Source: Bacillota bacterium
GTDB taxonomy: Bacteria > Bacillota > Bacilli > Bacillales_A > Planococcaceae
Assembly: GCA_023405135.1 (NCBI GenBank)
Contig: JAEXYZ010000067.1
Coordinates: forward strand, 57,108-121,107
Direction of reading: 5' to 3'
DNA: 64,000 nt
Notes under the pieces: generated by a model
Told to the model about the DNA's origin: nothing
Databases searched by the model: none
What the model saw: the letters and a program-made list of their open reading frames with translations, nothing else
Shown here: positions 1-8,870 of the stretch, piece after piece
Numbering within the stretch: position 1 is the stretch's first letter
Layout: each line of letters begins with the position of its first letter
Program-made: the position numbers and the translations under genes

Positions 1-1045
1 GTTTTTCACGTAGTAGTTTTGCTCTAAATATGTCGCGCTCACTTGCTTGTAAAGTTGTACCAGCATATTGTTGTACAAAGCCTGGTTGAATGAGAATCAT
101 ACATTCATTTAAAACATGCAATGGAACCTCATCAATTATGTTCAAATCAACCCCAAGGCGCACATTTGATAAACACGCAGCAGCTTCTTCACTTGTCATA
201 ACACGCGCATACTTTAATGTTCCTAATGAACGATTGAAGCGATCCTCTAATGCAAGTCGAGATTTTTTCAATAATGCTTCTCGAGCTCCCCGTTCATTTT
301 GAATAATTTGTACAACTACATTTTGTAAGTCCTCGAGGATTTCTTCTTCTGATTTTCCAAGTGTTACTTGATTTGAAATTTGATAAATGTTTCCTAAATT
401 TTCACTGCCTTCTCCATATATACCCCTTACGACCATTCCTAATCGCGCTAACATTTGTGTTACCACTTTAATTTGCTTCGACATCGTAAGTGCCGGCAGA
501 TGCATCATAACTGAAGCTCGCAAGCCCGTACCCACATTTGTTGGGCAGCTGGTTAAATAACCGAATGTTTCATTATAAGCATATGGTAAATGTTTCTCTA
601 ATTGACTATCTAATTTGTTAGCAAGGGAATAGGTTTCTATTAATTGAAGCCCAGGTGCTAAACATTGGATGCGTAAATGATCCTCTTCATTTACCATGAC
701 ACTAATCGTCTCATCGCTCGAGATAAGAACTGAAGCAGATTTTTCCTTTTTTGATAAAAGTGGGCTTATTAGATGCTTTTCTACTAATACTTGACGTTGT
801 AAAACTGGCATTTCTTTAATCGTAAAATGAGAGAAACTTTGTTCCCCATTGATCATTTGAAGCATTGCTTCAGTTACGATTTCATCTACTTGTTTAGCCT
901 CTTGATCTGTAAAACTTAATGGGAATCTATACCCCTCCAAGTTCCTTGCTAAACGAATGCGTGTGCTTAATACAACATCTGCATCATTTCCTTTATCATC
1001 CATCCAGCCAGGAGCTCCGCTTTTTAAAAAGTGTTCAAGATTCAT
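1..1045 (-). CDS. mcsB: McsB protein-arginine kinase (3' end beyond window)
   Basis: Protein-arginine kinase that phosphorylates arginines on CtsR and damaged proteins, marking them for ClpC-ClpP. The frame runs from ATG at 1045 to the window edge, 348 codons, so only about 15 residues are missing relative to the usual length near 360. Visible guanido-kinase motifs are RIRLARNL near the N-terminus and SCPTNVGTGLRASV in the second half. Its ATG overlaps the mcsA stop (ATGA), which implies translational coupling. It is third in the ctsR-mcsA-mcsB operon; clpC normally follows and would lie outside the window. Confidence 0.96.
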   Translation of the reverse strand, partial: MNLEHFLKSGAPGWMDDKGNDADVVLSTRIRLARNLEGYRFPLSFTDQEAKQVDEIVTEAMLQMINGEQSFSHFTIKEMPVLQRQVLVEKHLISPLLSKKEKSASVLISSDETISVMVNEEDHLRIQCLAPGLQLIETYSLANKLDSQLEKHLPYAYNETFGYLTSCPTNVGTGLRASVMMHLPALTMSKQIKVVTQMLARLGMVVRGIYGEGSENLGNIYQISNQVTLGKSEEEILEDLQNVVVQIIQNERGAREALLKKSRLALEDRFNRSLGTLKYARVMTSEEAAACLSNVRLGVDLNIIDEVPLHVLNECMILIQPGFVQQYAGTTLQASERDIFRAKLLREK

Positions 1046-1596
1046 GGTGCATCCACACCCCCACGTTCAAGCTTACGTTCGAATTCTCTTATTTCATCTC
1101 GTAGCTTAGCAGCATCTTCAAATCGTTCTTCAACAATCGCAAGTTGTAATTGTTCACGTACAGATTGAATTTGTTTTTTCATCCACTCTTTATTGTCATG
1201 ATGTTTTCCAGGAGCTTTACCACTGTGCTTTGTTCCAGCTTGAATTTTTGTCAGTACTTGAGGTAGCTGTTTACTAAATGTTTCATAACATTGTGGACAA
1301 CCAAGCTTGCCTTCATTCAAGAAATGGCGAAATGTAAATCCACATTTTGGACATTGCACGGCTTTTTGGGTTACTGTTTGTGATTTTTCTTGCGTTTCAT
1401 TCTTCCATACAGGTAAACCGAACAAATTTGAAACAAGTTGATGTATTGGTATTTGATCTTCTTTATAGAAATCTAAATTGAAAGGATGAAACTGGGTAGC
1501 ACATACCTCACAATAATGTTTCTCACTTTTTTGGCCATTAACTACTTGTGTTACCGTTATCGTTGCTTGCCGCTCTTTACAGTGTTCACAAATCAT
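1042..1596 (-). CDS. mcsA: McsA, zinc-binding activator of McsB
   Basis: Adaptor that binds zinc or other heavy metals and activates the McsB kinase in the CtsR heat-shock circuit. The 184 residues carry CxxC pairs at C3/C6, C29/C32, C82/C85 and C100/C103, followed by a C-terminal UVR-type helical hairpin at about 140-175 (REQLQLAIVEERFEDAAKLR). The start is ATG with the SD-like AGAGGTGG just upstream. It lies 94 nt downstream of ctsR and overlaps mcsB by 4 nt. Confidence 0.95.
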   Translation of the reverse strand: MICEHCKERQATITVTQVVNGQKSEKHYCEVCATQFHPFNLDFYKEDQIPIHQLVSNLFGLPVWKNETQEKSQTVTQKAVQCPKCGFTFRHFLNEGKLGCPQCYETFSKQLPQVLTKIQAGTKHSGKAPGKHHDNKEWMKKQIQSVREQLQLAIVEERFEDAAKLRDEIREFERKLERGGVDAP

Positions 1597-1690
1597 GACC
1601 CTCCACCTCTTTTTAACTTATGATTTAAAACTTCAAAATTTAATAACTTTTTTGCAATATAAGGACAACTTATTCTTTCTTCACATCATC

Positions 1691-2152
1691 TTATTCATAC
1701 TTTAAAGTTGTTAACATAGATTTCAAAATATAGGATCTTAGTTCGTCTCTAGTCGGCAATTGTAGTCGAAGGGTAGCCCGATCAATTGCTGCAAGCATCA
1801 ATTTTGCTTCGCGTTTTGAAATAACCTCTTCATCAATTAATCGGTATACAATATCTTCTGCCATTGATTGTGTAGCACCATGATTAATTTGCCTAATCAT
1901 ATCTTCTATCAAGTCAATTTTTGAATTTGCTTTAACACGTAAAATTCGGATATAGCCACCGCCACCACGCTTGCTTTCGACTAAATAACCTCTTTCAGCA
2001 GTAAATCTCGTGTTAATTACATAATTTATTTGTGAGGGAACACATTGGAACTTATCTGCCAATTCACTGCGTTTAATTTCAATATGTCCTTGACCACCTA
2101 ATTCGATAACTTGCTTTAAATACCCTTCAATGATGTCAGATATATTTCTCAC
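1691..2152 (-). CDS. ctsR: CtsR, repressor of class III stress genes
   Basis: Dimeric winged-helix repressor of clp and related stress genes. The 153 residues match the family length. The N-terminal DNA-binding region holds the characteristic SQINYVINTRFT segment and the glycine-rich wing RGGGGYIRI. The start is GTG with GAGGT seven bases upstream. A perfect CtsR-type heptad repeat lies 31 nt upstream, so autoregulation is expected. It is first gene of the ctsR-mcsA-mcsB operon. Confidence 0.97.
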   Translation of the reverse strand: MRNISDIIEGYLKQVIELGGQGHIEIKRSELADKFQCVPSQINYVINTRFTAERGYLVESKRGGGGYIRILRVKANSKIDLIEDMIRQINHGATQSMAEDIVYRLIDEEVISKREAKLMLAAIDRATLRLQLPTRDELRSYILKSMLTTLKYE

Positions 2153-2182
2153 TTTTTATACCTCACCTCACTCACCACTGAC

Positions 2183-2207
2183 TTTGACTATCTTTGACTA
2201 TATTATA
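2183..2207 (-). promoter_or_regulatory. CtsR operator and -10 box of ctsR promoter
   Basis: On the reverse strand AGTCAAA-GAT-AGTCAAA (2199 to 2183) fits the CtsR direct heptad repeat RGTCAAA-NAN-RGTCAAA exactly. A perfect TATAAT (2207 to 2202) lies immediately upstream, so bound CtsR would cover the transcription start. The -35 is weak: TTTGCA at 2231-2226 with an 18-nt spacer. Confidence 0.88.
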
Positions 2208-2252
2208 TTAATAGGAAAATCAAAATGCAAATCAAACGCACACAGAAAAATG

Positions 2253-2345
2253 GAAGTTCCCCGCTTAGCCTGACAGTGCTTGGCACGTGGGAAGATAGCG
2301 ACGCAACTTCGATGGCTTGGGTTCTGTAGCTAGAAGTCTTCAAAA
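2253..2345. other. GC-rich island with nested inverted repeats
   Basis: This stretch stands out from its AT-rich surroundings. It contains nested complementary arms: GAAGTT (2253-2258) with AACTTC (2305-2310), CGCT (2262-2265) with AGCG (2297-2300), and GTGC (2276-2279) with GCAC (2283-2286). No ORF or SD was seen. The part at about 2299-2335 resembles 61708-61745. It may be a structured RNA or a copy of a dispersed repeat. The rest of 2208-2366 shows nothing recognisable. Confidence 0.35.
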
Positions 2346-2366
2346 AAGTAAATTATCTTTTCTTAA

Positions 2367-2408
2367 TAAAAAAATCGACAAAATCGTATTTTAAACGTTC
2401 TGTCGATT
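2367..2408 (-). terminator. Rho-independent terminator of DUF4870 gene
   Basis: On the reverse strand the arms AATCGACA and TGTCGATT (8 bp, 20-nt loop with some internal pairing) are followed by a run of U at 2372-2367. It lies 62 nt after the stop of the DUF4870 gene. Confidence 0.7.
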
Positions 2409-2470
2409 AGTATTCCTTTTTTTAGTTAAATGTAATCAATTTTTGTAAATACTGTAGAAAAGATAGTCGA

Positions 2471-2776
2471 TTACACCCATCTACCTACAATAGGATAATT
2501 CCAATCTGTTTCATTTAGCGCTTTAACAATACCGATAATTGGAACGACAATCGTCATGATGGCGAAAATGATTAAGAATGGTATGCCTATTAATAAAAAG
2601 CTTAAAATTGATGAAATGACAATCAATAACCACATTACCCCTTGGAATAATAAGGCTTGTATTGAGATTCTTTTTACATCTTCCTCAGCGCTTAGCAATA
2701 AAAATAAAATTGGAACTAACACAGGAGCAAAAAACGCACTCGCATGTATAATTACTTTTGACCATTTACTATCCAT
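2471..2776 (-). CDS. DUF4870-family small membrane protein
   Basis: Small integral membrane protein of unknown role, 101 residues, with three hydrophobic segments. The pattern fits DUF4870: SKWSKVIIHASAFFAP at the N-terminus, central ALLFQGVMW, and YPIVGRWV at the C-terminus. ATG at 2776 is preferred over the in-frame TTG at 2785, because the SD GAGAGG directly abuts that TTG and is 9 nt from the ATG. It is monocistronic with its own terminator. Confidence 0.75.
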   Translation of the reverse strand: MDSKWSKVIIHASAFFAPVLVPILFLLLSAEEDVKRISIQALLFQGVMWLLIVISSILSFLLIGIPFLIIFAIMTIVVPIIGIVKALNETDWNYPIVGRWV

Positions 2777-2980
2777 ATATAACAACCTCTCTTAGCATTT
2801 GCTTGATAGTTTATATACGACTATCATTTAAAATAGTTTCATCCATTCTCATTTTTTTATTAGTAAAAGTACTCCTTAAATACTATTCACCTTTTGTACA
2901 CACTTTTAACAACATAATAATTTCATATTTAGCTAATGATTCATAATCGGCAGCACTTTTAGCGGTAGCAATGAAGACAT

Positions 2981-3016
2981 AAAAAAGAACGTAGAATTCA
3001 TATTCTTACGCTCTTT
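2981..3016 (-). terminator. Terminator of small membrane protein gene
   Basis: Reverse-strand hairpin with arms around AAAGAGCGTAAGAAT and ATTCTACGTTCTTT (one bulge, one wobble) followed by six U. It starts 8 nt past the stop at 3025. Confidence 0.75.
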
Positions 3017-3024
3017 AAAACAAA

Positions 3025-3246
3025 TTATTTTTTCTTCATAGTAGATGGTTTTTCGTCTGGTACTTCTTCATCATTATGTGGAAATAATCCATGAGCAAGT
3101 ATACCCGAAAAAATGGTTGCACTAATAACAATTAAAATCTTATGGTTAGTTGGAACATCTTTATAATAATTTACTAACATCAAAATCGCACTAGTCGCTA
3201 CAATAACCATTGTTGGGATAATAAATTTTAAGCGGCGCTTCTCCAT
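3025..3246 (-). CDS. Small two-TM membrane protein, unknown
   Basis: 73 residues with hydrophobic segments at about 8-25 and 37-54 and a charged C-terminal tail (NDEEVPDEKPSTMKKK). The ATG has AAGGGAG seven bases upstream, so expression is likely. I do not recognise a family. It stands alone between its own terminator and the divergent HemAT gene. Confidence 0.65.
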   Translation of the reverse strand: MEKRRLKFIIPTMVIVATSAILMLVNYYKDVPTNHKILIVISATIFSGILAHGLFPHNDEEVPDEKPSTMKKK

Positions 3247-3488
3247 ATGTATTCTCCCTTACTTTATTATTCACCGATATTTTACAAGATACACTGAAAC
3301 GTATTTTACATTGGATTCTCACAAAATACAAATCAAGGATAGGTCAAGATTGTTACGAAATTTAGAAAATTCGAATATCAACCTAGTATTTTAACCCAAA
3401 ATATAGAAATTTGTAGTAAAAATGATGTATTCTATTAAAGAGAGAGAATATTAAAAGTCATATACTAAATGGTGAATGGAGAACAACT

Positions 3489-4799
3489 ATGGTTATTTTC
3501 AAGAATAGAGCAATAAAACAACCATCTAATTATTTTGAAGTAGAAAAATATTTAAGAGAAGTACAACTAGATTTCTCTAAATATCCTGACTTAATGAAAC
3601 ATGTTCAGCTTATTAAATTAAAAGAAGAAGATTTAGCTATCTTACGTCAACTTAAACCGCTGTCTGAGGATTTTATTCCCACTATGGTTGACCAGTTTTA
3701 TGATGCAGTAAGTTTAAGTGATCACTTGCTAAATATTATTAATCAAAGTAGTAAAATTGAAAGATTAAAAATTACATTAACAAAACATTTAACGGAAATT
3801 TTCGAGGGGCGTATTAATAACGATTATATCGAACAACGCAACGCTATCGCGGCCACGCATGTTCGTATCGGGTTAGAGTCAAAATGGTACATAAGTTCAT
3901 TTCAATCATTAATGACTACATTTATTAATTTTGTAAATGATTTAGAAATGTCTAAAGAGGATGCAACAAAAGCAATCAATGCCTTTTCGAAAATTATTAA
4001 TTTCGAACAACAGCTTGTTATAGAAGCATATGAAGCCGAGCAACAACGGATTCGCACAATGGATGAAGATATTAAACACGAACTTGTAGCGACAATCCAA
4101 AATACTGCGGAAGAATTAAATGCAATTAGTGAAGAAACTACAGCTTCTTTATATGTAATTTCTTCCCAATCGGAAAATATTGCATCTGCTACAAAACAAG
4201 GGCTAGATTTCGTTGCAGATACGGAAGAAAAATCGAATCATGGTAAAGATCATTTAGAAACGCAAACTAAATTAATGAACGTAATTTTAGAGAGCGTGAG
4301 TTTATTAGAGCAATCAATGGCAAATTTAAAGGAATCTTCACAGAAAATAAGTGAAATTGTTGGTCTTGTTACAGGAATTGCTGATCAAACAAACTTACTT
4401 GCATTAAACGCATCTATTGAGGCAGCAAGAGCAGGCGAACACGGAAAAGGCTTCGCAGTAGTAGCGGAAGAAGTAAGAAAGTTAGCCGAAGAAACTAAAC
4501 AAGCAGTACAAAATGTATCTCATTTAATTCGTGAAACAGAAAACAATATTGAAGATATGACATCTTCCGTAAGTAATGTAGATGCTCAAGTTCAAAAAAG
4601 TGTGCAAACACAGCATAGCTTAGAAGAGTCCTTTAATTCTATTGCAAAAGCGGTATCAGGCATTAAGGAACAATATACGAACACATCTAAGGATGTTAGC
4701 GAAATATCAAATTTAATAAGTGAGCTAACAGCAAGTGCGTCGCAAGTTTCATCTTCATCAGATTCTTTATTAAATGTAGTACACGAACTAAATGAATAA
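3489..4799 (+). CDS. hemAT: HemAT, globin-coupled aerotaxis transducer
   Basis: Soluble oxygen-sensing chemoreceptor of 436 residues, close to the B. subtilis protein (432). The N-terminal globin-coupled sensor domain (about 20-190) contains the proximal haem histidine H124 in AATHVRIGLESKWY and a distal-pocket tyrosine at Y71. The C-terminal half is an MCP signalling domain with the hairpin tip DQTNLLALNASIEAARAG for CheA/CheW. There is no transmembrane segment. The gene is monocistronic with a terminator directly after the stop. Confidence 0.93.
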   Translation: MVIFKNRAIKQPSNYFEVEKYLREVQLDFSKYPDLMKHVQLIKLKEEDLAILRQLKPLSEDFIPTMVDQFYDAVSLSDHLLNIINQSSKIERLKITLTKHLTEIFEGRINNDYIEQRNAIAATHVRIGLESKWYISSFQSLMTTFINFVNDLEMSKEDATKAINAFSKIINFEQQLVIEAYEAEQQRIRTMDEDIKHELVATIQNTAEELNAISEETTASLYVISSQSENIASATKQGLDFVADTEEKSNHGKDHLETQTKLMNVILESVSLLEQSMANLKESSQKISEIVGLVTGIADQTNLLALNASIEAARAGEHGKGFAVVAEEVRKLAEETKQAVQNVSHLIRETENNIEDMTSSVSNVDAQVQKSVQTQHSLEESFNSIAKAVSGIKEQYTNTSKDVSEISNLISELTASASQVSSSSDSLLNVVHELNE

Positions 4800-4850
4800 A
4801 AAAGAAGTCCTTCTTTGCGAACTCGCATAAGAAGGGCTTCTCTTTATTTT
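4798..4850. terminator. Terminator between convergent hemAT and thioesterase genes
   Basis: The arms AGAAGTCCTTCTT (4803-4815) and AAGAAGGGCTTCT (4829-4841) form a stem with one mismatch. It is followed by CTTTATTTT on the forward strand and preceded by an A-run that serves the reverse strand. Confidence 0.85.
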
Positions 4851-5356
4851 AAATCGTTATTATCTAAAAGTTTTCTGCGCTCTTTTGAATTTTCATGCTT
4901 CGCTTTTCGTAATTTTTGACGACTCGGCCCTGTCTCAAACAACTTCTTTTCTCTTTCTGTCTCAGGGTAAATACTTGGGACAGGAGTTGGTTTTCCTTCT
5001 TCATCAATTGCTACCATTGTAACGAACGATTCTGTCGTTAATTTTGTTTCCCCTGTTTTTATATTTCGAGATGTTACTCTTACATAAACTTCCATAGAGG
5101 TGCGTCCTGTTGAAGTAACAAACGCTTCTAATTCTAAAATATCTCCTACATATGCTGGTGATACAAAATCTACTGAATCAATGGAGGCCGTTACAACTCC
5201 ACTCTTAGCATGTTTCATTGACGTAATAGCTGCAATTTCATCAATATACGCTAATACTCTCCCCCCGAATATAGAGCTATGCTGATTCGTATCAGGTGGT
5301 AATACTAAATGTGTTTGGTATGATCTTGATTGACTCATCGGTATTGCATTGCTCAT
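4844..5356 (-). CDS. ykhA: Acyl-CoA thioesterase, YkhA-type hotdog protein
   Basis: Cytosolic thioesterase that hydrolyses acyl-CoA to free fatty acid and CoA. The 170 residues form one hotdog domain with the family core HSSIFGGRVLAYIDEIAAI and the helix-to-sheet segment VDFVSPAYVGD, then a basic C-terminal tail. The start is ATG with TGGAGGG seven bases upstream. It is monocistronic and convergent with hemAT. Confidence 0.85.
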   Translation of the reverse strand: MSNAIPMSQSRSYQTHLVLPPDTNQHSSIFGGRVLAYIDEIAAITSMKHAKSGVVTASIDSVDFVSPAYVGDILELEAFVTSTGRTSMEVYVRVTSRNIKTGETKLTTESFVTMVAIDEEGKPTPVPSIYPETEREKKLFETGPSRQKLRKAKHENSKERRKLLDNNDLK

Positions 5357-5442
5357 CTAATTGCCCTCCAAATTACTACTTTTGTTGAGATTATAGTATT
5401 ACTAATTATTTGCTAAAATAAATTGGAAAAGTTCTTAACATC

Positions 5443-6870
5443 TTATATTGTCGTTTTAATTGTAATGAGTTTAATATCTGTCATTTCGTCAATTGCATAT
5501 TTAATGCCTTCTTTACCATAACCGCTATTTTTCACTCCGCCATAAGGCATATTGTCCACTCGGAAGGTTGGGATGTCATTAATTACAACAGCTCCTGCCT
5601 CTATTTCATCCGCAGCTTTCATAGCATCTGTTAAGACATTTGTATAAATACCTGCATTTAAACCTAATTCCGAAGAATTCACTAATGAAATTGCTTCATC
5701 TAATGTTTTATATGGTATAAGCGAAACAATAGGAGCAAACGTTTCTTGGCATATAATTTTCATATCAGGTTTTACATTTATCATAACAGTAGGAGTTAAC
5801 ATTCTCTCGGTAAATTCAGCACCTGTTGCAACCGTAGCACCTTGCTCAGTTGCTTCTTCAATCCATTGTTTTATTCGTTGCACTTCTTTTGGATTTATCA
5901 TAGCACTAACGTCTGTTGATAAATCTAATGGATCTCCAACTACTAATTTCTTCGTTTCCTCTACAAAAGCTTTTGTAAATTCGTCATAAATTGATTCGTG
6001 AACATAGACACGCTGTAATGAAATACAAACTTGTCCAGCAAAGCCAAATGCTCCTCCAACACAGCGAGTAATGATTTTATCGATTGGTGTGCTAGGTTCT
6101 ACAATAACAGCAGCATTCGATCCAAGCTCTAATGTAACCTTTCTTAAACCTACTTTTTCTTTAATTTTTAATCCTACTGCACCACTACCCGTAAAGGTAA
6201 TTTTTTTCACAAGCGGATGAGTAACTAATGTATCGCTTAACTCGCTACCAGACCCGGTTACAATTTGCAACGCCCCATCTGGCAACCCCGCTTCTTTAAA
6301 AATTTCTGCTAATACAAGTGAGCTTAATGGTGTTTGAGTTGCTGGCTTCAACACAACTGTATTACCAACCGCAAAAGCAGGTCCTAATTTATGAGCTACT
6401 AAATTAAATGGAAAGTTAAATGGTGTAATAGCAGATACAACACCGATTGGAATACGTTTTGTATAGCCGATTCGATCCTTTGTACCTGGCGCAGCATCTA
6501 ATGGTACCGTTTCACCCATTGATTGTTTTGCTGCTTCTGCTGAAAATTGGTACGTAGCAATTGTACGGTCAATTTCCGCTAGTCCAGCTGAAAGAGGCTT
6601 TCCTGCTTCTAAAGCTAAAATTCTTGCAAATTCATTTTTTCTACCACGCATAATATCAACGACTTTATATAAAATCTCTGCTCGCTCATATGCAGTCGTC
6701 TTTTTAAAAGAAAGAAACGCTTGATGTGCTCCTTCAATTGCTTGCTCAACATCTTCAATTGTCGCTTTTGCTACCTTCGCAATTACTTCTCCAGAAAAAG
6801 GTGATGTTAATGTATAGCTATCCTTTGCATCGACCCATTTTCCGTTTATCCAAAGTTTATTTTCTTCCAA
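5443..6870 (-). CDS. NAD(P)-dependent aldehyde dehydrogenase
   Basis: Oxidises an aldehyde to the acid with NAD(P)+. The 475 residues cover the full ALDH fold: nucleotide-binding PFNFPFN and GNTVVLKPATQTP, glycine motif FTGSG, general base E248 in LELGSNA and nucleophile C282 in GQVCISLQR. The substrate is not evident; the sequence style is that of lactaldehyde/glyceraldehyde-3-phosphate-like ALDHs rather than betaine or acetaldehyde enzymes. The start is TTG with GGAAGGTG upstream; a nearby ATG is out of frame and closes at once. Confidence 0.88.
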   Translation of the reverse strand: MEENKLWINGKWVDAKDSYTLTSPFSGEVIAKVAKATIEDVEQAIEGAHQAFLSFKKTTAYERAEILYKVVDIMRGRKNEFARILALEAGKPLSAGLAEIDRTIATYQFSAEAAKQSMGETVPLDAAPGTKDRIGYTKRIPIGVVSAITPFNFPFNLVAHKLGPAFAVGNTVVLKPATQTPLSSLVLAEIFKEAGLPDGALQIVTGSGSELSDTLVTHPLVKKITFTGSGAVGLKIKEKVGLRKVTLELGSNAAVIVEPSTPIDKIITRCVGGAFGFAGQVCISLQRVYVHESIYDEFTKAFVEETKKLVVGDPLDLSTDVSAMINPKEVQRIKQWIEEATEQGATVATGAEFTERMLTPTVMINVKPDMKIICQETFAPIVSLIPYKTLDEAISLVNSSELGLNAGIYTNVLTDAMKAADEIEAGAVVINDIPTFRVDNMPYGGVKNSGYGKEGIKYAIDEMTDIKLITIKTTI

Positions 6871-6952
6871 TCATAACACCTTCCGCATTTTTTATATTCC
6901 AATTGTATCACTATTTTTCGGGAAATTATTGCGAGGTGCTTACTCAAAGTGG

Positions 6953-7930
6953 CTATTCACCCGATGTACTTGCTGAAGCTGTTACTGCTGCAATCGTTGC
7001 AGCTGCCATCATTGCTTGTTCTGCTTGAATTAACATTTCTAAATTTGTAATCATACTTAATTCCAGTGAATCGTCTAATTTTGCAAGGTCGTGAAGCACC
7101 TTTTGTAATGCAATACTAAGCGCCATACTTTTATACCAGCGAAATAGCTTCACTTTAGTTAATTCTTCATAAAGAGCTACAATTTGATTAATATGCTCCG
7201 TTTTAGCTCCCGCTATCGCTAAGAAACCTATTATTGGGTAATGTTCTTGCTTTAATTTAACATTTCTTTGTATTAATTCATCTCGAATTTGTACTACATA
7301 TGGGACAAGCTGTTCTACATAATCCGAAGTTTTAAAAGTTAAAATTTGAGATAACCATTGTAACTGATTCCCTAAGATAAAATTATTTTTTCGTAATTCT
7401 GTATAATAACGATTCATCGTTTGTGCTCGAAGTTCTGGATCCTCGTCATTATCACTTAACAAAACGGAATACGGCATATCTTCGTGGGACGTTAAGAAAG
7501 GATGATGTTTACGGATCGCTTCATATAATTTTTTAGCTTTTTGTGCATGTGCTTGCCTCTGTTCAGGGTTATTTGTTAAAAATAGTGCAGAAATATAGCT
7601 ATAAGCGGACCGCTTAAATGATACTCGCTTAAGAAACTCCTCATTTTCGATTAAATCTTTAACCGCTTGTTGTGAATCTTCTTTTCCTTCGAGTAACATG
7701 GCAACACTGTATAATAAGGGACTTGTTCGTAAAGTTGATAGCCAGCTCGTTTGATTTTTAATTTCTTCAATAATCGCTTCAAATGGTGCAAATGAAAAAA
7801 TTTTTCCAGACGCGCTATAGTGACTCGTAAGCATTAATATAATCCGTTTATCTACTGTCCAACTTAAATAATTAACGACCTTATCATAATTTGTCTGTAT
7901 TAACTCTATATACGCTTTATTTTCCATCAT
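6953..7930 (-). CDS. DUF4003-family protein
   Basis: Cytosolic helical protein of about 326 residues with no signal or membrane segment. The segment HHPFLTSHEDMPYSVLLS is typical of DUF4003 proteins of Bacillales, whose function is unknown. The C-terminus is rich in Ala/Met. AAAGGGTGA lies upstream of two consecutive ATG codons at 7930 and 7927; either may be the start, and the GTG at 7936 is too close to the SD. It is 82 nt upstream of the aldehyde dehydrogenase, in the same direction. Confidence 0.75.
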   Translation of the reverse strand: MMENKAYIELIQTNYDKVVNYLSWTVDKRIILMLTSHYSASGKIFSFAPFEAIIEEIKNQTSWLSTLRTSPLLYSVAMLLEGKEDSQQAVKDLIENEEFLKRVSFKRSAYSYISALFLTNNPEQRQAHAQKAKKLYEAIRKHHPFLTSHEDMPYSVLLSDNDEDPELRAQTMNRYYTELRKNNFILGNQLQWLSQILTFKTSDYVEQLVPYVVQIRDELIQRNVKLKQEHYPIIGFLAIAGAKTEHINQIVALYEELTKVKLFRWYKSMALSIALQKVLHDLAKLDDSLELSMITNLEMLIQAEQAMMAAATIAAVTASASTSGE

Positions 7931-8083
7931 GCTCACCCTTTCTGCTTTTACCTTTAATCAAAGCATACTAGTACGTATTTTATATTTCTCTTTACGTGTG
8001 AGTTGGAAATAAGTTTCAAAAGTAAAGGTTTAAGTCAAGACAAAAAGGCACATTAGATGCGGATGAAACGGTAAACATTTGAA

Positions 8084-8128
8084 TAAAAAAACCCTCAACA
8101 TAGTAGAAAAATTACTAAATTGAGAGTT
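8084..8128 (-). terminator. Terminator of the frameshifted lipoprotein-like gene
   Basis: Reverse-strand arms AACTCTCAA (8128-8120) and TTGAGGGTT (8098-8090) are followed by a U-run at 8090-8085. It lies 15 nt after the reconstructed stop at 8143. Confidence 0.75.
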
Positions 8129-8142
8129 CATTAAATTATCTC

Positions 8143-8485
8143 TTATTCTCCAAGCATATAGCCGACTACTTCACTAGTCTCCAAATCAACTAATATAATT
8201 GGTGTACTATCCACTACATTTTCTTTGTCATCGAAGGTAACGGATAAAACTTTTTATCTAACCATTTATAGTTATGATCAGCAAAGATATTAGAAACTGT
8301 TGCTGTTTCCCAATCTTTTTTGCCGCATCACTCCAGCCTCTTTCATTTATGAAATCCCAAGCAATTTCTTTTATGTGAAAATAATTATCTTTATCATCCG
8401 GAAAACTTTTTAAATCTTTATTATTTGAACAGTCTACTATTAAAATTATTGATATTAAAGTTAAATAAAGAATAGTTAACTTCAT
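8143..8485 (-). pseudogene. Frameshifted small secreted/lipoprotein-like gene
   Basis: The N-terminal frame begins with a hydrophobic signal followed by IVDCSNN, a lipobox-like site with an unusual Asp before Cys. It stays open to about 8316 and then shifts. Adding one A to the A6 run (reverse strand, 8321-8316) and one A to the A5 run (8255-8251) restores one frame of about 114 codons: WDFINERGWSDAAKK, then DWETATVSNIFADHNYKWLDKK, then VLSVTFDDKENVVDSTP, ending VVGYMLGE. Both breaks are at homopolymers with preserved coding around them, so sequencing error is as likely as decay. The family is not recognised. Confidence 0.65.
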
Positions 8486-8523
8486 ACCCCCCCCTATTTT
8501 AATAGTTTGATTAGCTTTATTTA

Positions 8524-8748
8524 TTAATTCATCATCTTGCTAACAAAATAAAAATTGTAAATTATCGGAATTAATAAAGCTAATGCTAGGCAGATAACAG
8601 CTGCTGCTTTAGACTGTTTAATCAATCTTTCGTCACCCTCTTTTAAATGCTGAAAGAAAGTAAGAGTAAAATAAAAACATAATACGATTATTAAAGAAGC
8701 GACAATGTTAACCCAATTGCCTGTATGCACAAAAGATAAATTATCCAT
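8524..8748 (-). CDS. Small two-TM membrane protein, unknown
   Basis: 74 residues with hydrophobic segments at about 12-30 and 46-68 separated by a charged loop (KEGDERLIKQSK). ATG with TAGGAGTG five bases upstream. No family recognised. It lies 38 nt upstream of the frameshifted lipoprotein-like gene on the same strand and may be co-transcribed with it. Confidence 0.6.
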   Translation of the reverse strand: MDNLSFVHTGNWVNIVASLIIVLCFYFTLTFFQHLKEGDERLIKQSKAAAVICLALALLIPIIYNFYFVSKMMN

Positions 8749-8823
8749 TTAAACACTCCTAACTTTAATTCACCTAAATTATACCATATAATTCCTACTC
8801 AAATAGAGAGTCACTTTGTAAAC

Positions 8824-8857
8824 TAAAAAAAGCACTTCTCCTTCCCGAGAAATGCTT
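8824..8857 (-). terminator. Terminator of sigV-rsiV
   Basis: Reverse-strand arms AAGCATTTCTC and GAGAAGTGCTT (11 bp, one mismatch), loop GGGAAG, then a run of U. It starts 13 nt past the rsiV stop. Confidence 0.9.
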
Positions 8858-8870
8858 ACCTTAGTAATTG

